From Stomoxys calcitrans (taxonomy: Eukaryota > Arthropoda > Insecta > Diptera > Muscidae), in NCBI RefSeq assembly GCF_963082655.1, contig NC_081553.1, positions 211,454,117 to 211,518,116 on the forward strand: 64,000 bases of DNA, written 5' to 3'. Under the pieces are notes generated by a model. The model worked only from the letters and a program-made list of their open reading frames with translations, was not told the origin of the DNA and ran no database searches. A program made the translations under genes and the position numbers. Of the stretch, positions 1 through 11,600 are shown piece after piece. The stretch's first letter is position 1; every line of letters begins with the position of its first letter.

Positions 1-300
1 AAAGGATTATTTAGCAAGAAGTCCTTCCTTGTTGAAGAATTGGGATGTAGACAATTGAGCGCGGCAGTGATGATCTCTGTAACAAGGAGAAGTTCCCCCA
101 GAGAGGCGTTGAATTCTATGTTCTGCAGTAAATATCGCCCTTAGACTGGGGGAGTCAGGAAACTTTGGCACCACTCAAACTTTGGACATTCTTCTGGTCT
201 GCTGGGGGATAGCGATAAGGCATGGGAGCGTGCTATATGCGGTGCGAATGATTATTTAGCAGGAAGTCCTTCCATGTTGAAGAATTGGGATGTAGCTCTA
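1..300. repeat. Partial direct duplication, unit offset about 246 bp
   Basis: Bases 5-52 (gattatttagcaagaagtcc...gaattgggatgtag) recur at about 250-295 with few changes. The intervening sequence shows no gene. Confidence 0.5.
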
Positions 301-458
301 TAGGTGAGCCATATTGTACAGGTCCATAGGATCGATCTCAGCATTTTGATCATTTTTTATTTAAAGGGGCTAGTAACTCGCCTTGTCATAGCGAGCATCA
401 TAGATACTCAGTAATTAAGCTAGATCGGGTGCCGCCTGGCCTCGTAATGCCGAAACAG

Positions 459-725
459 AATGAGTGCGTTGAGCTTTGTTTTTGAGTGTCGTGTTGCAAA
501 AATGCAACTCTGCACACAAATCCCAGAAAAGCAACGCGGTAAAGTTAAAACAATTTTCAACTTTGACGCTTGAAAGCGAGCATCATTCAGTGTTGCCACA
601 TGTAGCTAGTGTTTTTGGTCGTCAAAGTTAAAAATTGTTTATCTTTTGTGAGTTGATTTCTTGGCATTTGTATGCAGAGTTGCATTTTTCAACACGATGC
701 TCCTCAACGCGCTCATTCTGTTCTG
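459..725. mobile_element. Fold-back (inverted-repeat) element
   Basis: The left arm 459-585 and right arm 600-720 are inverse copies: cagaatgagtgcgttgagct...gcaactctgcacacaaatcc against the inverse of the ggcatttgtatgcagagttgc...gcgctcattctg arm. A related arm occurs at 19676-19800 and parts at 20290-20360. The loop is short, so it could fold as one hairpin. Confidence 0.65.
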
Positions 726-1290
726 GCCTTTACTGAGACTCTTCACTCGATATGGCTGTTTGTCTGCGATTGCAGTTGCAGCTACTATGTATGGAGCATT
801 CCAGTATCCGCAATCTGTGGACGCGCCCGGTAGCTCTCAGCTGAGCTTCTCGTTACTACGATAAACACCACACAGATTGAGGCTCAAAGTTCCAGCCTGT
901 GAGACTCCGACTTCCGCGGAACTTTCTGTATATATCAACAGATCGAAAGTGGATTGGGGACGCCATGGCAGGAACCTTCAATGAATTCCTTAGATTCTGG
1001 GAATCTATAAGCTTCTGGAAGGGTGTAGCGTGTTTCAGGCGATGGTCTTCGCCTTCTTGAAGGCACTGGCGGCTGCCCGATCGGACTATCACGACGGCGC
1101 TGAAGGCCTTGGAGTCGGGACCATCAAAATCGGGACTGACTACAACATGCAAAGAACTTCTTCGAACAATCGAAAAAATTGTCAGTTCTATTTGGCTCCC
1201 GGGCCATCAAGGGGTGGCTTGATGGTAATACGGAATCAGTGAAACCACCCGTGTGCCAGATTTTTGGTAGGGTGGGCACTTTCTACTTGG
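726..1290. other. No recognised feature
   Basis: Short open frames on both strands have no recognisable similarity. The mixed composition is compatible with old transposon sequence. Confidence 0.3.
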
Positions 1291-1292
1291 GA

Positions 1293-1531
1293 GGTCACGG
1301 TAGCGCTGAGGTTAACATATCCGCTTGGGTTCAAATCCTGGCGAGAATATCAGAATTTTTTTTTTCTTTGGTGGCGATTTCTCTCCAAAGAAGTGCCGCA
1401 CAGTGGCACGCCGTTCGTACTCGAATATAAAAAGGAGGCCGCTTACCATTGAGCTTAAATTTGAATCGGACAGCACTCAGTGATATGTGAGAAGTTTGGT
1501 TCTGTTACTTAATGGAATGTTCATGGGCAAA
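1293..1531 (+). mobile_element. tRNA-derived SINE, copy A
   Basis: An A-box region (tagcgctgaggttaac) and B box (gggttcaaatcc) are followed by ctggcgagaatatcag, cacgccgttcgtactcg and tataaaaaggaggccgctta. The same body is on the - strand at 57951-58247. The tRNA head is shortened between the two boxes relative to that copy. Confidence 0.75.
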
Positions 1532-2197
1532 TTTGTATCTGGATGCTTTCTACGATGGCCGCGCTAATAAAGCGTGTGCTGATGCGGTGGGTTGCAGGGT
1601 AGCAAAGGCCCTATGTCCCAGTATTTTTTCCGTAACAGAGCTACACTTATGATGGGGTTAAGGAAGCATGACCTCGGATTGCTGATTTAAGTCCTGACTG
1701 GTGATAACAACGCCAGGTCTTTGACGTTGCCCGGGGAGGAGTTAGAAATGGTTAAACACCTTTTGTGAAAACTTCATTTGAATGAATACCTTTTTTCGTG
1801 CCTGGATTCCTTGCTGTCACTTAGTCCTTCCGTTATTCTCGAGTTCTATGAGAGTTTTTCCCCAGTCTGCCCGGTTTTTTCCTTTTTTGTCTTATGCGTT
1901 GGTTTCCTTTTTTCTACCTCTATTGTTTCTACCTTCATCTAGAGTATAAGTCGCGTACTGCTAGATCATACTGCTGGCTTATGTAAGAAGGCTTGTCTGC
2001 AATACAGACCTGTTGTTGGTCCATGCTACTGCTATTGTACCGGTGAGAATATTAAGTGCTTTGTATTATTCGAAAAGGTTTGGTCCCGCTAACAGTAAAA
2101 CTTCATCGTCTAAAATTTTCATTTTCCCTTGAAAAAAAAGGTGCCCGTTATTCTGAAAACATTACACAAACTAATTTCACTTACTCTTTCTTCTCAG
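1532..2197. other. Intronic or upstream sequence, no feature recognised
   Basis: The region ends in the pyrimidine tract and AG of the DGCR2-like acceptor. It contains no recognisable upstream exon. The preceding exons (expected lectin and LDL-A modules) were not found in the window. Confidence 0.4.
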
Positions 2198-2612
2198 ATG
2201 TACTTTCTGCCAGTTCGAGTCTTACAGCGGGTGGCCATTGTCGTGACTACAATGGCAAGCTGTATGAGACAGGCATGCATTATATGCCCGGTCCAGACTC
2301 TTGCCGTTTGTGCATTTGTGACAGTGGCCTTCCAAAAGCCTGTAAAATGGTTTTGTGTGAAGCCTTCACAAAATGTAAGTCCTTTCAAACGGTGGGTTCT
2401 GGCAATAACTGCTGTGAGGTAATATGCCTGGACGATCAGCTAGCGGATGGGAGTACGGATTTTGGCGTTTGACTAATCGTTAGTGGCATCACAGCCACGC
2501 TATCACTTTCCATGATTTTTTTCCTCATAAATCGCTTTAGACGTAAAAAATTGAGGGCACGCGAAAATCGCCAAACAGCTGAAGATCAAAGGAGTATTGT
2601 GGGAAGTATTGG
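2198..2612 (+). CDS. DGCR2-like: Exon with VWFC domain and transmembrane helix; contains in-frame TGA
   Basis: The acceptor has a strong pyrimidine tract (cttactctttcttctcag). The donor is gg|gtgagt at 2613. The ectodomain part runs from HCRDYNGKLYETG to CCEVICLDD with ten cysteines spaced as in VWFC modules. After a short stalk (QLADGSTDFGV) the frame meets TGA at 2470-2472, then continues without change as LIVSGITATLSLSMIFFLIN, a good membrane helix, followed by RFRRKKLRARENR. It splices in phase (GG|T) to the next exon. The uninterrupted family-like sequence on both sides says the TGA is inside the coding sequence, not at its end. A later acceptor at 2227 would have the same phase but a poorer tract. 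Confidence 0.85.
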
Positions 2613-5600
2613 GTGAGTATTGAAAATATTTTAGATTGCTACAAGAACTCCATTTAATGGTTTTGTTATTTTCTAACTTTTAGTTATATTGCTGGCAATA
2701 TGGGCTATATGGAGGGTAATTTAAGCAGCATGGATTACACATATGGAGGCGCTGCTCACTACCCCTTGTGGAAACCACCCAGTGGCTATTTTCCGCGAGG
2801 TGAGGCGCCACCGCCTTATGATGAGGCGGTTGCCATCTCACAGGCCGAAGCATTGAGTGCACAATGTGCAGCTGCTGCAGCAGTGGCCCAGGTGGCTGCC
2901 AACCAGCGTGCCACCATGGGCATGAATTCGGTGGAGCTACAAACCGACATGAATCGCCGTGCCCAGGTGCAGCAAATGCAACAAATACAACATCACCAGC
3001 AACCGCAGTTGTCGCATCAGAGTACACACGTTGTGCCCACCACATTGCAGACGCATGTGTTGTCCGCGCCAGCACCTCAAGCGCAGGCCCAGACAAATTC
3101 TCAGTCGCATCAGATTACCCAAAGTACCACCAATTTAATAAATATCAATATAAACAGTGGAGGCAATATAACTACCATAGCCACCGGAGAAAATCATCAG
3201 CCACCTTATAGTTTACAAGATGAGGCAACTGCAGGAGCTGCCCTAATGCAGAGCCAACAGACTGCTGCGATAGTGGCGCAACAACAGCAGCATCACCAGC
3301 AACAGCATCAACAAATGATTGCTGCTGCCGTAGGCAATGTTGGTGGTCACAACAACAGCAGCAGCAGCAGTAATACCAGTCGGGTACACATAGCCCAAAG
3401 TAATTCGATATGTGTGCAAACCATGACTCCAGTGGTGAGCCAACAGCAACATCAACACCAACAACAGCAGCAGCAGCAACAGATGTCCACAAATCAGCAG
3501 CCGTCGACAACACAAAGTGTTCTACAGCCAGCTCAAATAATGACATCCACTTTAACGGCCAACACCTCGACTGCCTCGATGAGTCGTCAGCAATCTGGAA
3601 CACCACAAAATGTGGCATCTGCCGGCAACCCCAATGATTGTGGCTATAAAAATTGTCATCTGAATGTAGCCAATGTGGCCACCAGCACTGTATCACGCCG
3701 TTTGCATAGACCCTCTGAACCTCCCCTACAACAATATGTGGTGGACGTTGAAGTGAATGTCAGCAATTCAGGTTCTGGGCGCGGTTACCATTCACTACCT
3801 CCTTGTACAAACGCCTTGGCCACCGATGTGGATGGCTCGGCTTCTCCCACCCAATTTGGCAATATTTCGCCATCGCTAACAGCAGCCATTTCTACACCAG
3901 CCATAGATGTTGAAGACTCCAATGGAGCAAATGAGCATTCCTCCTTTGCAGCGGGGCCAAACACGGACAGCCTTATGCAAATACCATCAACGGGTCACAA
4001 TACCTTGCCCCTACAACATTCTCAATCCAATAAGGTGTCAAGTTCGTCAGGCGGCAGTTCGGGCAAAACTTCAACATCCTCCAGCTCAAAGCGTTATCAT
4101 CGGACCATGCCTCGTTACTATGCCGTGGCAGATCCATTATCACAGACTATAAGTGGCAAAACGAAATCCGATTCAAAGATGTCGGCAAACTCTTCGGCGA
4201 ACAGCAATGCTTCCTCTTCGACTTCCTCAAATGCCTCGTCATCCACCAAGAAGCCAACGTGCCAGTGCCCTGTGCAACATGTGCCAATGTCTTATATGGG
4301 CTCCACACAGCTCAGCAATGCTCAAAATGCCACAAATAATGCTTTTTTCACTGTCTTGAGCAATAAATTGAACTCAAACTCTTCCGCCTCGAATTCACCT
4401 TCGCCTAGTCAGCATTCGTCGTCGCGTCTGCAAACACACTCCAATACAAGTTCTATGAATTATCAACAACGAGGCTCATCAAAGGCTTCGCAATCGTCGT
4501 CCTCGACGGATAATAATGTGATCAATTCGGCCAACAACACGATGAAGCGCTCTTCGAATTCCAGCCACTGTAACTATGAGGGAAAGATTGCCACAATTTC
4601 ATCGGGAGAATTAACAAGCTCGGCAACGACTCAGCAGCAGCAGCAACAGACACAACATCATCACCATGGCCATGCTCATCACCACAGTCATGGCCACCAT
4701 TCGTCATCTTTGATGTTGCCACCTCAGCATCATGACGATTCTTCGCCCATTGTATTGGGTAGAGTGACAAAACGTAGCTCCAGCAGCAGTGGCGACCGAT
4801 TACGCAGTGCCAGTAGTGGCAGTACCCGAACATCAATGGTTGACGGTGCCACAATCACATCACCGGCCGCCGCCGCATATTTGAACAGCAAGGTATGTAT
4901 GATGATGTCGCCATGAATTGTTTAAATAATGACTTGTGTACGGCAGTCATAGACCGACAGTTGTATTCCTTATATCATCTTTTTTTTTATAACTACAAAA
5001 TATGTTAGTCATATGATTTGGCATGGATTTCGGGTTGAATCATCTGATATGGGATCTGATGTCTTACCGACATCGTAACTAAAAACGAGAGAAGTGGTTG
5101 TCATGTTGTCGGAACGACACGGCTCAGGGCAATCTGATGTATTTACCGACATATCGTATAGATATTAGACCGACAGTTGGAATGACGAATCCTTTTGGTT
5201 CAGATGGGTGCTTTCTAAGGACCTGAAGAACATACTGGGAGGCAACGGCACTCAGCAGTAGTCAAGCTCTAAATTCTCGAGCTACTGGCTGCAACACACT
5301 TCCCATGTGTCATACGGCTTTTTGAGGTAACTTTAAGGAGTTGCATTTTGCTGGATTTTTTGGCAAGTAGGTGGCATGAGGTTAGGGTAGTTTTATCCCG
5401 AAAACTGGGAAACCTATCCACTCCCTGTCCAAGAATTACAGACTAATTTGTGTCTAATTCTTCGTCTTAAATACCATTAAGAGACTGTTGGTCCTTGTCG
5501 GCCCATCATTGTTCATATGTTCGCGTACTTTTCCAGTAAAAATTTGCAGGAAAGTAAGAACACTTGATTTCTAAAGGGATTTTGTTGTTGCTTGTTGAAT

Positions 5601-8600
5601 AAAAAAACCTGATCTAAGCTGGAGAATTTGTGACCAAATTAAAAAGAAGCGCAAAAACAGATGAATGCACGGACAGCACGTCGAGGTTATTCTATGGCCA
5701 ACGAGGATTGTCTGGATAACAAGTCTTGGCTCCGTGTGTGTTGCTAGTGCTAGATGTCTTTTTGAGGAGATGGTGACTTGTTGTTGATTTTAACATTTTC
5801 TTGCTGCGCGATAAGAAGAAGTTAACCAATATGACCCAACGTTTCATTCAAAGACATGCTCATACCATTGCACTGCTCACTAATTAGTGAGTAGGTGGAA
5901 CACATGTAATCTTTTAGTGGCGATTTTCATTGGCTTTTATGTCAAAATCAGCTGATTTCTAAGTAAAAAAAAAATCGACAGGCTGGAACATTGAGGTCCA
6001 ATCTCTGTGATGTTCATTGTTGTCACGAGAAGCTTAGCTGCATCCACAGGTTGCTCTTGCACAAATATTGAGTGTCTTTGATGCTCGATATTACAAGGCG
6101 AGTTATTGGTTCCCGCGGCAAGCTCGTTCCTTGGACCGGAACGAGCTTGCTCACGAGGACCGCCAACTCCACTTGAAAATTTGGCTGCAACAACATCAAC
6201 GTCGTCATCAAGATAGGCTTTTTCGTTCAGAGTCCAATCATTAAGATGTCTGGATGGGCGATAGCAAATTAGCTTGGCATAGTCCCCAAAAAGACGTAGC
6301 TGGTGCTATTCAGATCATAAACTTGGTGTTTCCAGGGGACCTGCCCCTGATGGGATAGAGCTGCCTCTCACTCCGGAGGCCAAGCATCTGGACGTGATTA
6401 TGGACCAGAAATTAAACTGGAGAAGAAACGTCAATGAGAAGGTCAAAAAGAGACTGACCTTCTCTCTTCTAATGATTGCGGTTTGGCTGTTTTTCACCTA
6501 TGGATGTCTGAATTGGGAGAGTACAGCTGCTCCTTAGAATGATTGAGAGCGGTACAGAGTTCCCTGGCGGTGCTAATCTCCTAAGAAAGGAGTTGCTCCC
6601 CGAGAGAAGCGGTGAATACCATATGCAAGACAACGGTGCCTGTTTTGGGCTACTCTGGCTCAAGCCCCAAAAACGTGTTCCTGGGGTCATTTATTTTTTT
6701 TGCAATTTTCCCCGTAATCTGCACACAAGCAGATACCATTTACCGGGTATGCGTTCTTTCTAAATAGTAAAGCTGGTAACCCATTGGCTCCTGCTGCCTA
6801 AGTATACTTTATTCGGCATCATCCGCAAGATGGATGGATGGGAAGTGCAGTATACTCGATGAAAACGAGTTTTATTCTAGTTTTTAAAAGAATATGCCTT
6901 TTTTATGCAAATTCATTTGACTTACATTTTAGTGTAGTTTTCTTATATGTAAATTCACTATTTTGTTATTTTTTTCAAAAACATGTTTTCTATGTATTAT
7001 TTACCATCATCACTTTAATTTTACAGAACATTACTTCATTACGCAGACAATAACAATAATCATCATTTCTTATTGCACCACAAATCTCATACAATTATAG
7101 TTGAGAGACTCTTTCTTTCTCTCTGACTCTCTCTCCTCTCCCCCCACCATTCACCACAAAATTGTATCATTTCACTATTCACATACAAGAAAAATCAAAA
7201 AAAAAAATCAAGATTTTTAATGAAACAAGCACCAACATCAACAGCAAAAAAAGAAATAGCAATTATATGTAATTTTGTACAAAAACAAAAACAACAACAT
7301 CACAAAACCCAAAAATAAGCAATAACAAATTTTCCTAAAAATTCTCTTTTTTGAACATTTTAATGTGGATGGATACATATGCATGTGGTGTGCGGGTGTA
7401 TGTGTGTGTGTGTGAAATGAAAATAACAAAACGGCAATATGGCAATATTTTAATACGATGAAACCAACATAACGATGTTGAAGGTCGATGCCTATTTGAG
7501 TTTTGCACATGGGGCCGTTAGCAGCCACCACCTGAAGGCTTATCACAATGATATAATGAATCCAGCATTACCACCGAAATTGCATAAAAGTTTAACGAAT
7601 TTAAAGAGTTCTTCATCCAACGCAGCGGGCGGCAATAATCACCTTCAGCAACAGCAACAACAACAACAACACCATAACATTCAGAGCACCAACAATGGGT
7701 TGGCTACAGCTGCAACAACAAACACAAATACATCGACACATCGAAATTCAACATCACATAAATCGCATGATTTGAATACGAATTCGAACACTACCTCCGC
7801 CAACAATACAGTGCTGCTAAATTGTAACAATTCTAACCTAACTTCTTCCTCCTACTCCGTTAATCCCAACAACAGCACTCACAGCCCCTCCACAGTAATA
7901 TCACCGTCATCATCCTCATTGGCAACCTCTTCCTATAACAATATGTCAGCAGCAGCTGCCTCTTCGTCTTCATCTTCCTCCACCACCTCTGTACAAACCA
8001 TATACACTTTAAGTAAGCCCTCCTCCACCTCAGCAAATACAGCAGCAGCATCATCACTTATTGGCTTGACCGCCAGCAATACCACCAGTACGTCATGCAC
8101 CCCCTCAAATCATCGTTCGCTCAAGGATCATCATGATCACATAATGAAAATACAACCGCCTTCATTGACACTACCATTGAGTACCACGTCAACCACATCA
8201 TCGTTTACCAGTTCCACCAGTAAAATTAACTCTTCAACATTTTATCCTTTGCAAAATAATGTAACCTATACGCTGCCAAAGAATGTGGGAGGTGGTAAGG
8301 TGTCCCTGAACAGTACCATCAATAGTGTGGTGAGCAAAGTACCTTCCGTCATAAGTCTGCCACTGCATGGTACAGAGCAAAATAATAATAACAACAATTA
8401 CAATGGCTATGGTGGTAGTGGCAACTATGGTGGTGGTGGTGCTAACGGCTATAGCACCAATATGTTATCCAGTGATAGTTCATACAACAGCCACCAATAT
8501 TTAAATGAAATGAATGGAGTGGGTGGAGTAGGTGTAGGAGGGGCAGGGGTAACGGTAGCTGTGGGCCCCACAGCCACAACTTCAAAGAGCACAACACTGC

Positions 8601-11600
8601 CAAAGATATTGCGCTCAAAACGAGATGGCCTACAACACAATGCCACCAGCTCCTCGCTGGCTCCCTCGAATATCAATTGCAATCCCTCAAATACTTCGTC
8701 CTCTTCCAATTATGCGGTTTCGCAGTGCTCCATGCCAGCCTATCCCAAACAATATGGCAACTCTTCTAATAATGGCGGTGCTGGTAGCGCTGGTGGGGCG
8801 GGCAACAGCAACACCACCCATTATCACCAACAGCAGCAACAACAACAGCAACAGCCAAATATTAATAACATGCAAACGCAAACAATAACATCAACTTTAG
8901 CCGCTAATTATTGTCCAGAGGATTCACATTTGAATACACATTCCAATTCAACTATAGGCTCCCATGCCCGTTCCACCTCCCCATCTGCCTCCTCCAGCAC
9001 TTTAGCCAAGCAACTGCCTGTATGCACCACATCCAAGAATTGTCTAAATCCCAAAGAACATTTTCTACCCAACGATACCAGTTTGGACGATGATTATCTC
9101 AGCGAATGTGAGAATTGTAAAATAGCTCAAAGCTCCAAATACTATTTAAATGCCGAAGCTTTGACTAGCGTCGGCGGTCCCCAAGAGACTATGACATTGC
9201 AACGTAAATCATTGGAGGAATGCAAGGAGGAGCCAGACACAGGATATTATCGTATATCACATACATTGCCAACAAATTCTAAAAAGAATGCGTAAGTATT
9301 ACATTGAATAATAAAGAATTGATGATTGAAGCAAGCACTTTTAAATTAAAACCACTAAAAGCGTGCTAAGTTTGGCAGGACCGAATCTTATATACCCTCC
9401 ACCTTTGATCGCATCAATCGATGTCAAGTTCTTTTACCGGTATCCATTTATAAAGGAAAAAAGGATAATGGGTAAAAAATGCTGTGCCATAGCTGTTATG
9501 TCAGCTAATGGGCCGATTCGGACCCTTCTTGGTTTGGTTGTGGGAGATCATTGTAAAAGTCATTGTACTAAATTGTAGCCAAATCAGATAAGATGTGCGT
9601 CCTGTAGAGGCTTAAGAAGTAGAACCGGGAGATAGGTTTATGTGGGAGCTATATCAGGTTTTGAACCGATTGGGACCTTATTTTGCAAGTATGTTAGAGG
9701 TCATAGGAGAATTCAGTGTGCAAAGTTTCAGGCAAATCGGATAAGAACTGTGCCCTTAAGTGGCTTAAGATGTAAAATCGGAAGAACGCTTTAGATTGGA
9801 TTAGATTCAGACAATACTTGCACGGCAAACAGACACCGACACTTAGGTAGAGACCCAAAACCAGACATGAACCAACTTAAGGGCGTGGTATGGAAATCAA
9901 TTAAGAATTTTATAAGTAGCACGGAATTTCTGACTTTGATTGTCTTTTTCAAGTTTAGGTTAGGTTAGGTAGTAAAGAGGGTGTAGATATTAATGCGCCC
10001 CACGCTGCTAAACCAGTAATCAGCTTGTTTCGCGCCCTAAATACAAAAAAAGTAACCTCGAAAAAGGAAATTTAAGTTAGGAAGTCCGTGCTACTTACAA
10101 AATCCTTAATTTTTTTCCATACCACACCCCTAAGTTGGTTCAAGTCTGGAATAGTGTCCCCACCTAAGTGCCGATATCTGTTAGAAGCGAAAGCCGGGCA
10201 ATGACAAAGGAAATGCTCCATGGTCTCATCATCTGCCCCGCATTGTATACACATGCTATCACTTGCCCCACTGATTTTACATAAGTGAGCTCATAAGTCC
10301 TATGTGTCCCGTCATGATACCAACAGCTATACTGACCTCCTTCTTACTTCCTTTCAGTAATAGCCTCGCCTTCTCACGATCTGTATCCCTCAATAGGATT
10401 CTTGCCGTCCTACCGACCGTTCCGCTGTTCCACAGGGTTGCATGCGCATCCGTCGCCCACGCCCTTTACTTGAACTGCGTCGACCCGAAAGGTTTCGGAT
10501 TAGCCAAGTTCATTGACGGCAGTACACCTTCACTGCCAAACCGTCTGTCCTTTCATTCCCCCTTACTCCGTTATGGCCCGGCACCCAAACGATACGGATT
10601 TTGCCATTCTCAGAAAATGCGTTAATCTCCTTCTTACACTGCAAGACTGTTCGCGACCTTACCACACCACTTCACGCGTTCCGTGATCATCCGTATCTTC
10701 GCCTGCAGGACCGTATTATAGTCAGGCAGTCTAAAACAGTTTTCAGTCCCTGGGTTCTCAATGTAGACCCCTAGGTCCAATCTGTCCTCTAGCTTTGATC
10801 CATTCGAGTAACATGATCTTTCAGATGGCAATACTAGGTTTCCGTCAATCCAAGACTGTGCTGATGGCAGCAGTGGCTTACACTCGACTTCATAATTCAT
10901 CTCAGGTATCCAATCGGAAACCTCTTCCCTTCCTTCCAGTTTTCCAATTGTCGCCTCGATTATACCGCGATGGTATGAGCTGCTCCCATCCTCAATTCAT
11001 TCTCCCATCGCCTTTAGTCTCATAGCCGCAGTGGATGCCTCACACTTTATCTGTATGCCATTGAGTCGGATATCTAGAATAGTTTCCAGTGCCCTAGTGA
11101 GCGTGGTCCTCATCTCACCGCCTATGCCAAGACAACATGTTCTCTGAACCTGTTGAATGGTCCTTATGTTTACTTTTTCTCCATAGCAGTCCACCAAACT
11201 ACTGAGGAGTAAGCAAGGGTTGGTCTAATCATGCTCCTATGGAGCCAGTGGACTTGGCTTGGATTCAGGCCCCATTTCGAGCCTACAGCGCGTCTAAATA
11301 GTTCCCATCATCTGTGAGCCTTCTCTGTACGCTCCGGAATGTGACATTTCCAATTCAGTTTCCTGTCCAAGATCACACCTAAGTATTTGACCTTGTCAGA
11401 AATCGAAATCGTCTTATTGAGGAAACATGGTGCGTTAAATTGACCCAATGCTATATGCAAAACCCTTTCGATCCTTCTGCATAGCTGGTTCGGATCCTTA
11501 TCCCTTAGAAAAATAATAACATCGTCTGTCATCCCTCCTCAGTCGGCATCCGTTATATGTCATTTTTGGTGGTCACCCATAGGAGTGGCGACTAAATGAC

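Noticed and set aside
2470..2472. Selenocysteine reading of the UGA
   Set aside because: No selenoprotein family context; the site is in a membrane helix of a DGCR2-like protein. Readthrough or mutation is the simpler explanation.
7238..7546. 102-codon - strand frame
   Set aside because: Low-complexity Phe/Leu/Cys translation of A/AC-rich UTR-like sequence on the other strand.
9955..9975. (TTAGG)3-like sequence resembling arthropod telomere repeats
   Set aside because: Only three copies, inside LINE 3'-UTR-like sequence. Flies lack TTAGG telomeres and 'ggttaggttagg' is common in fly repeats.
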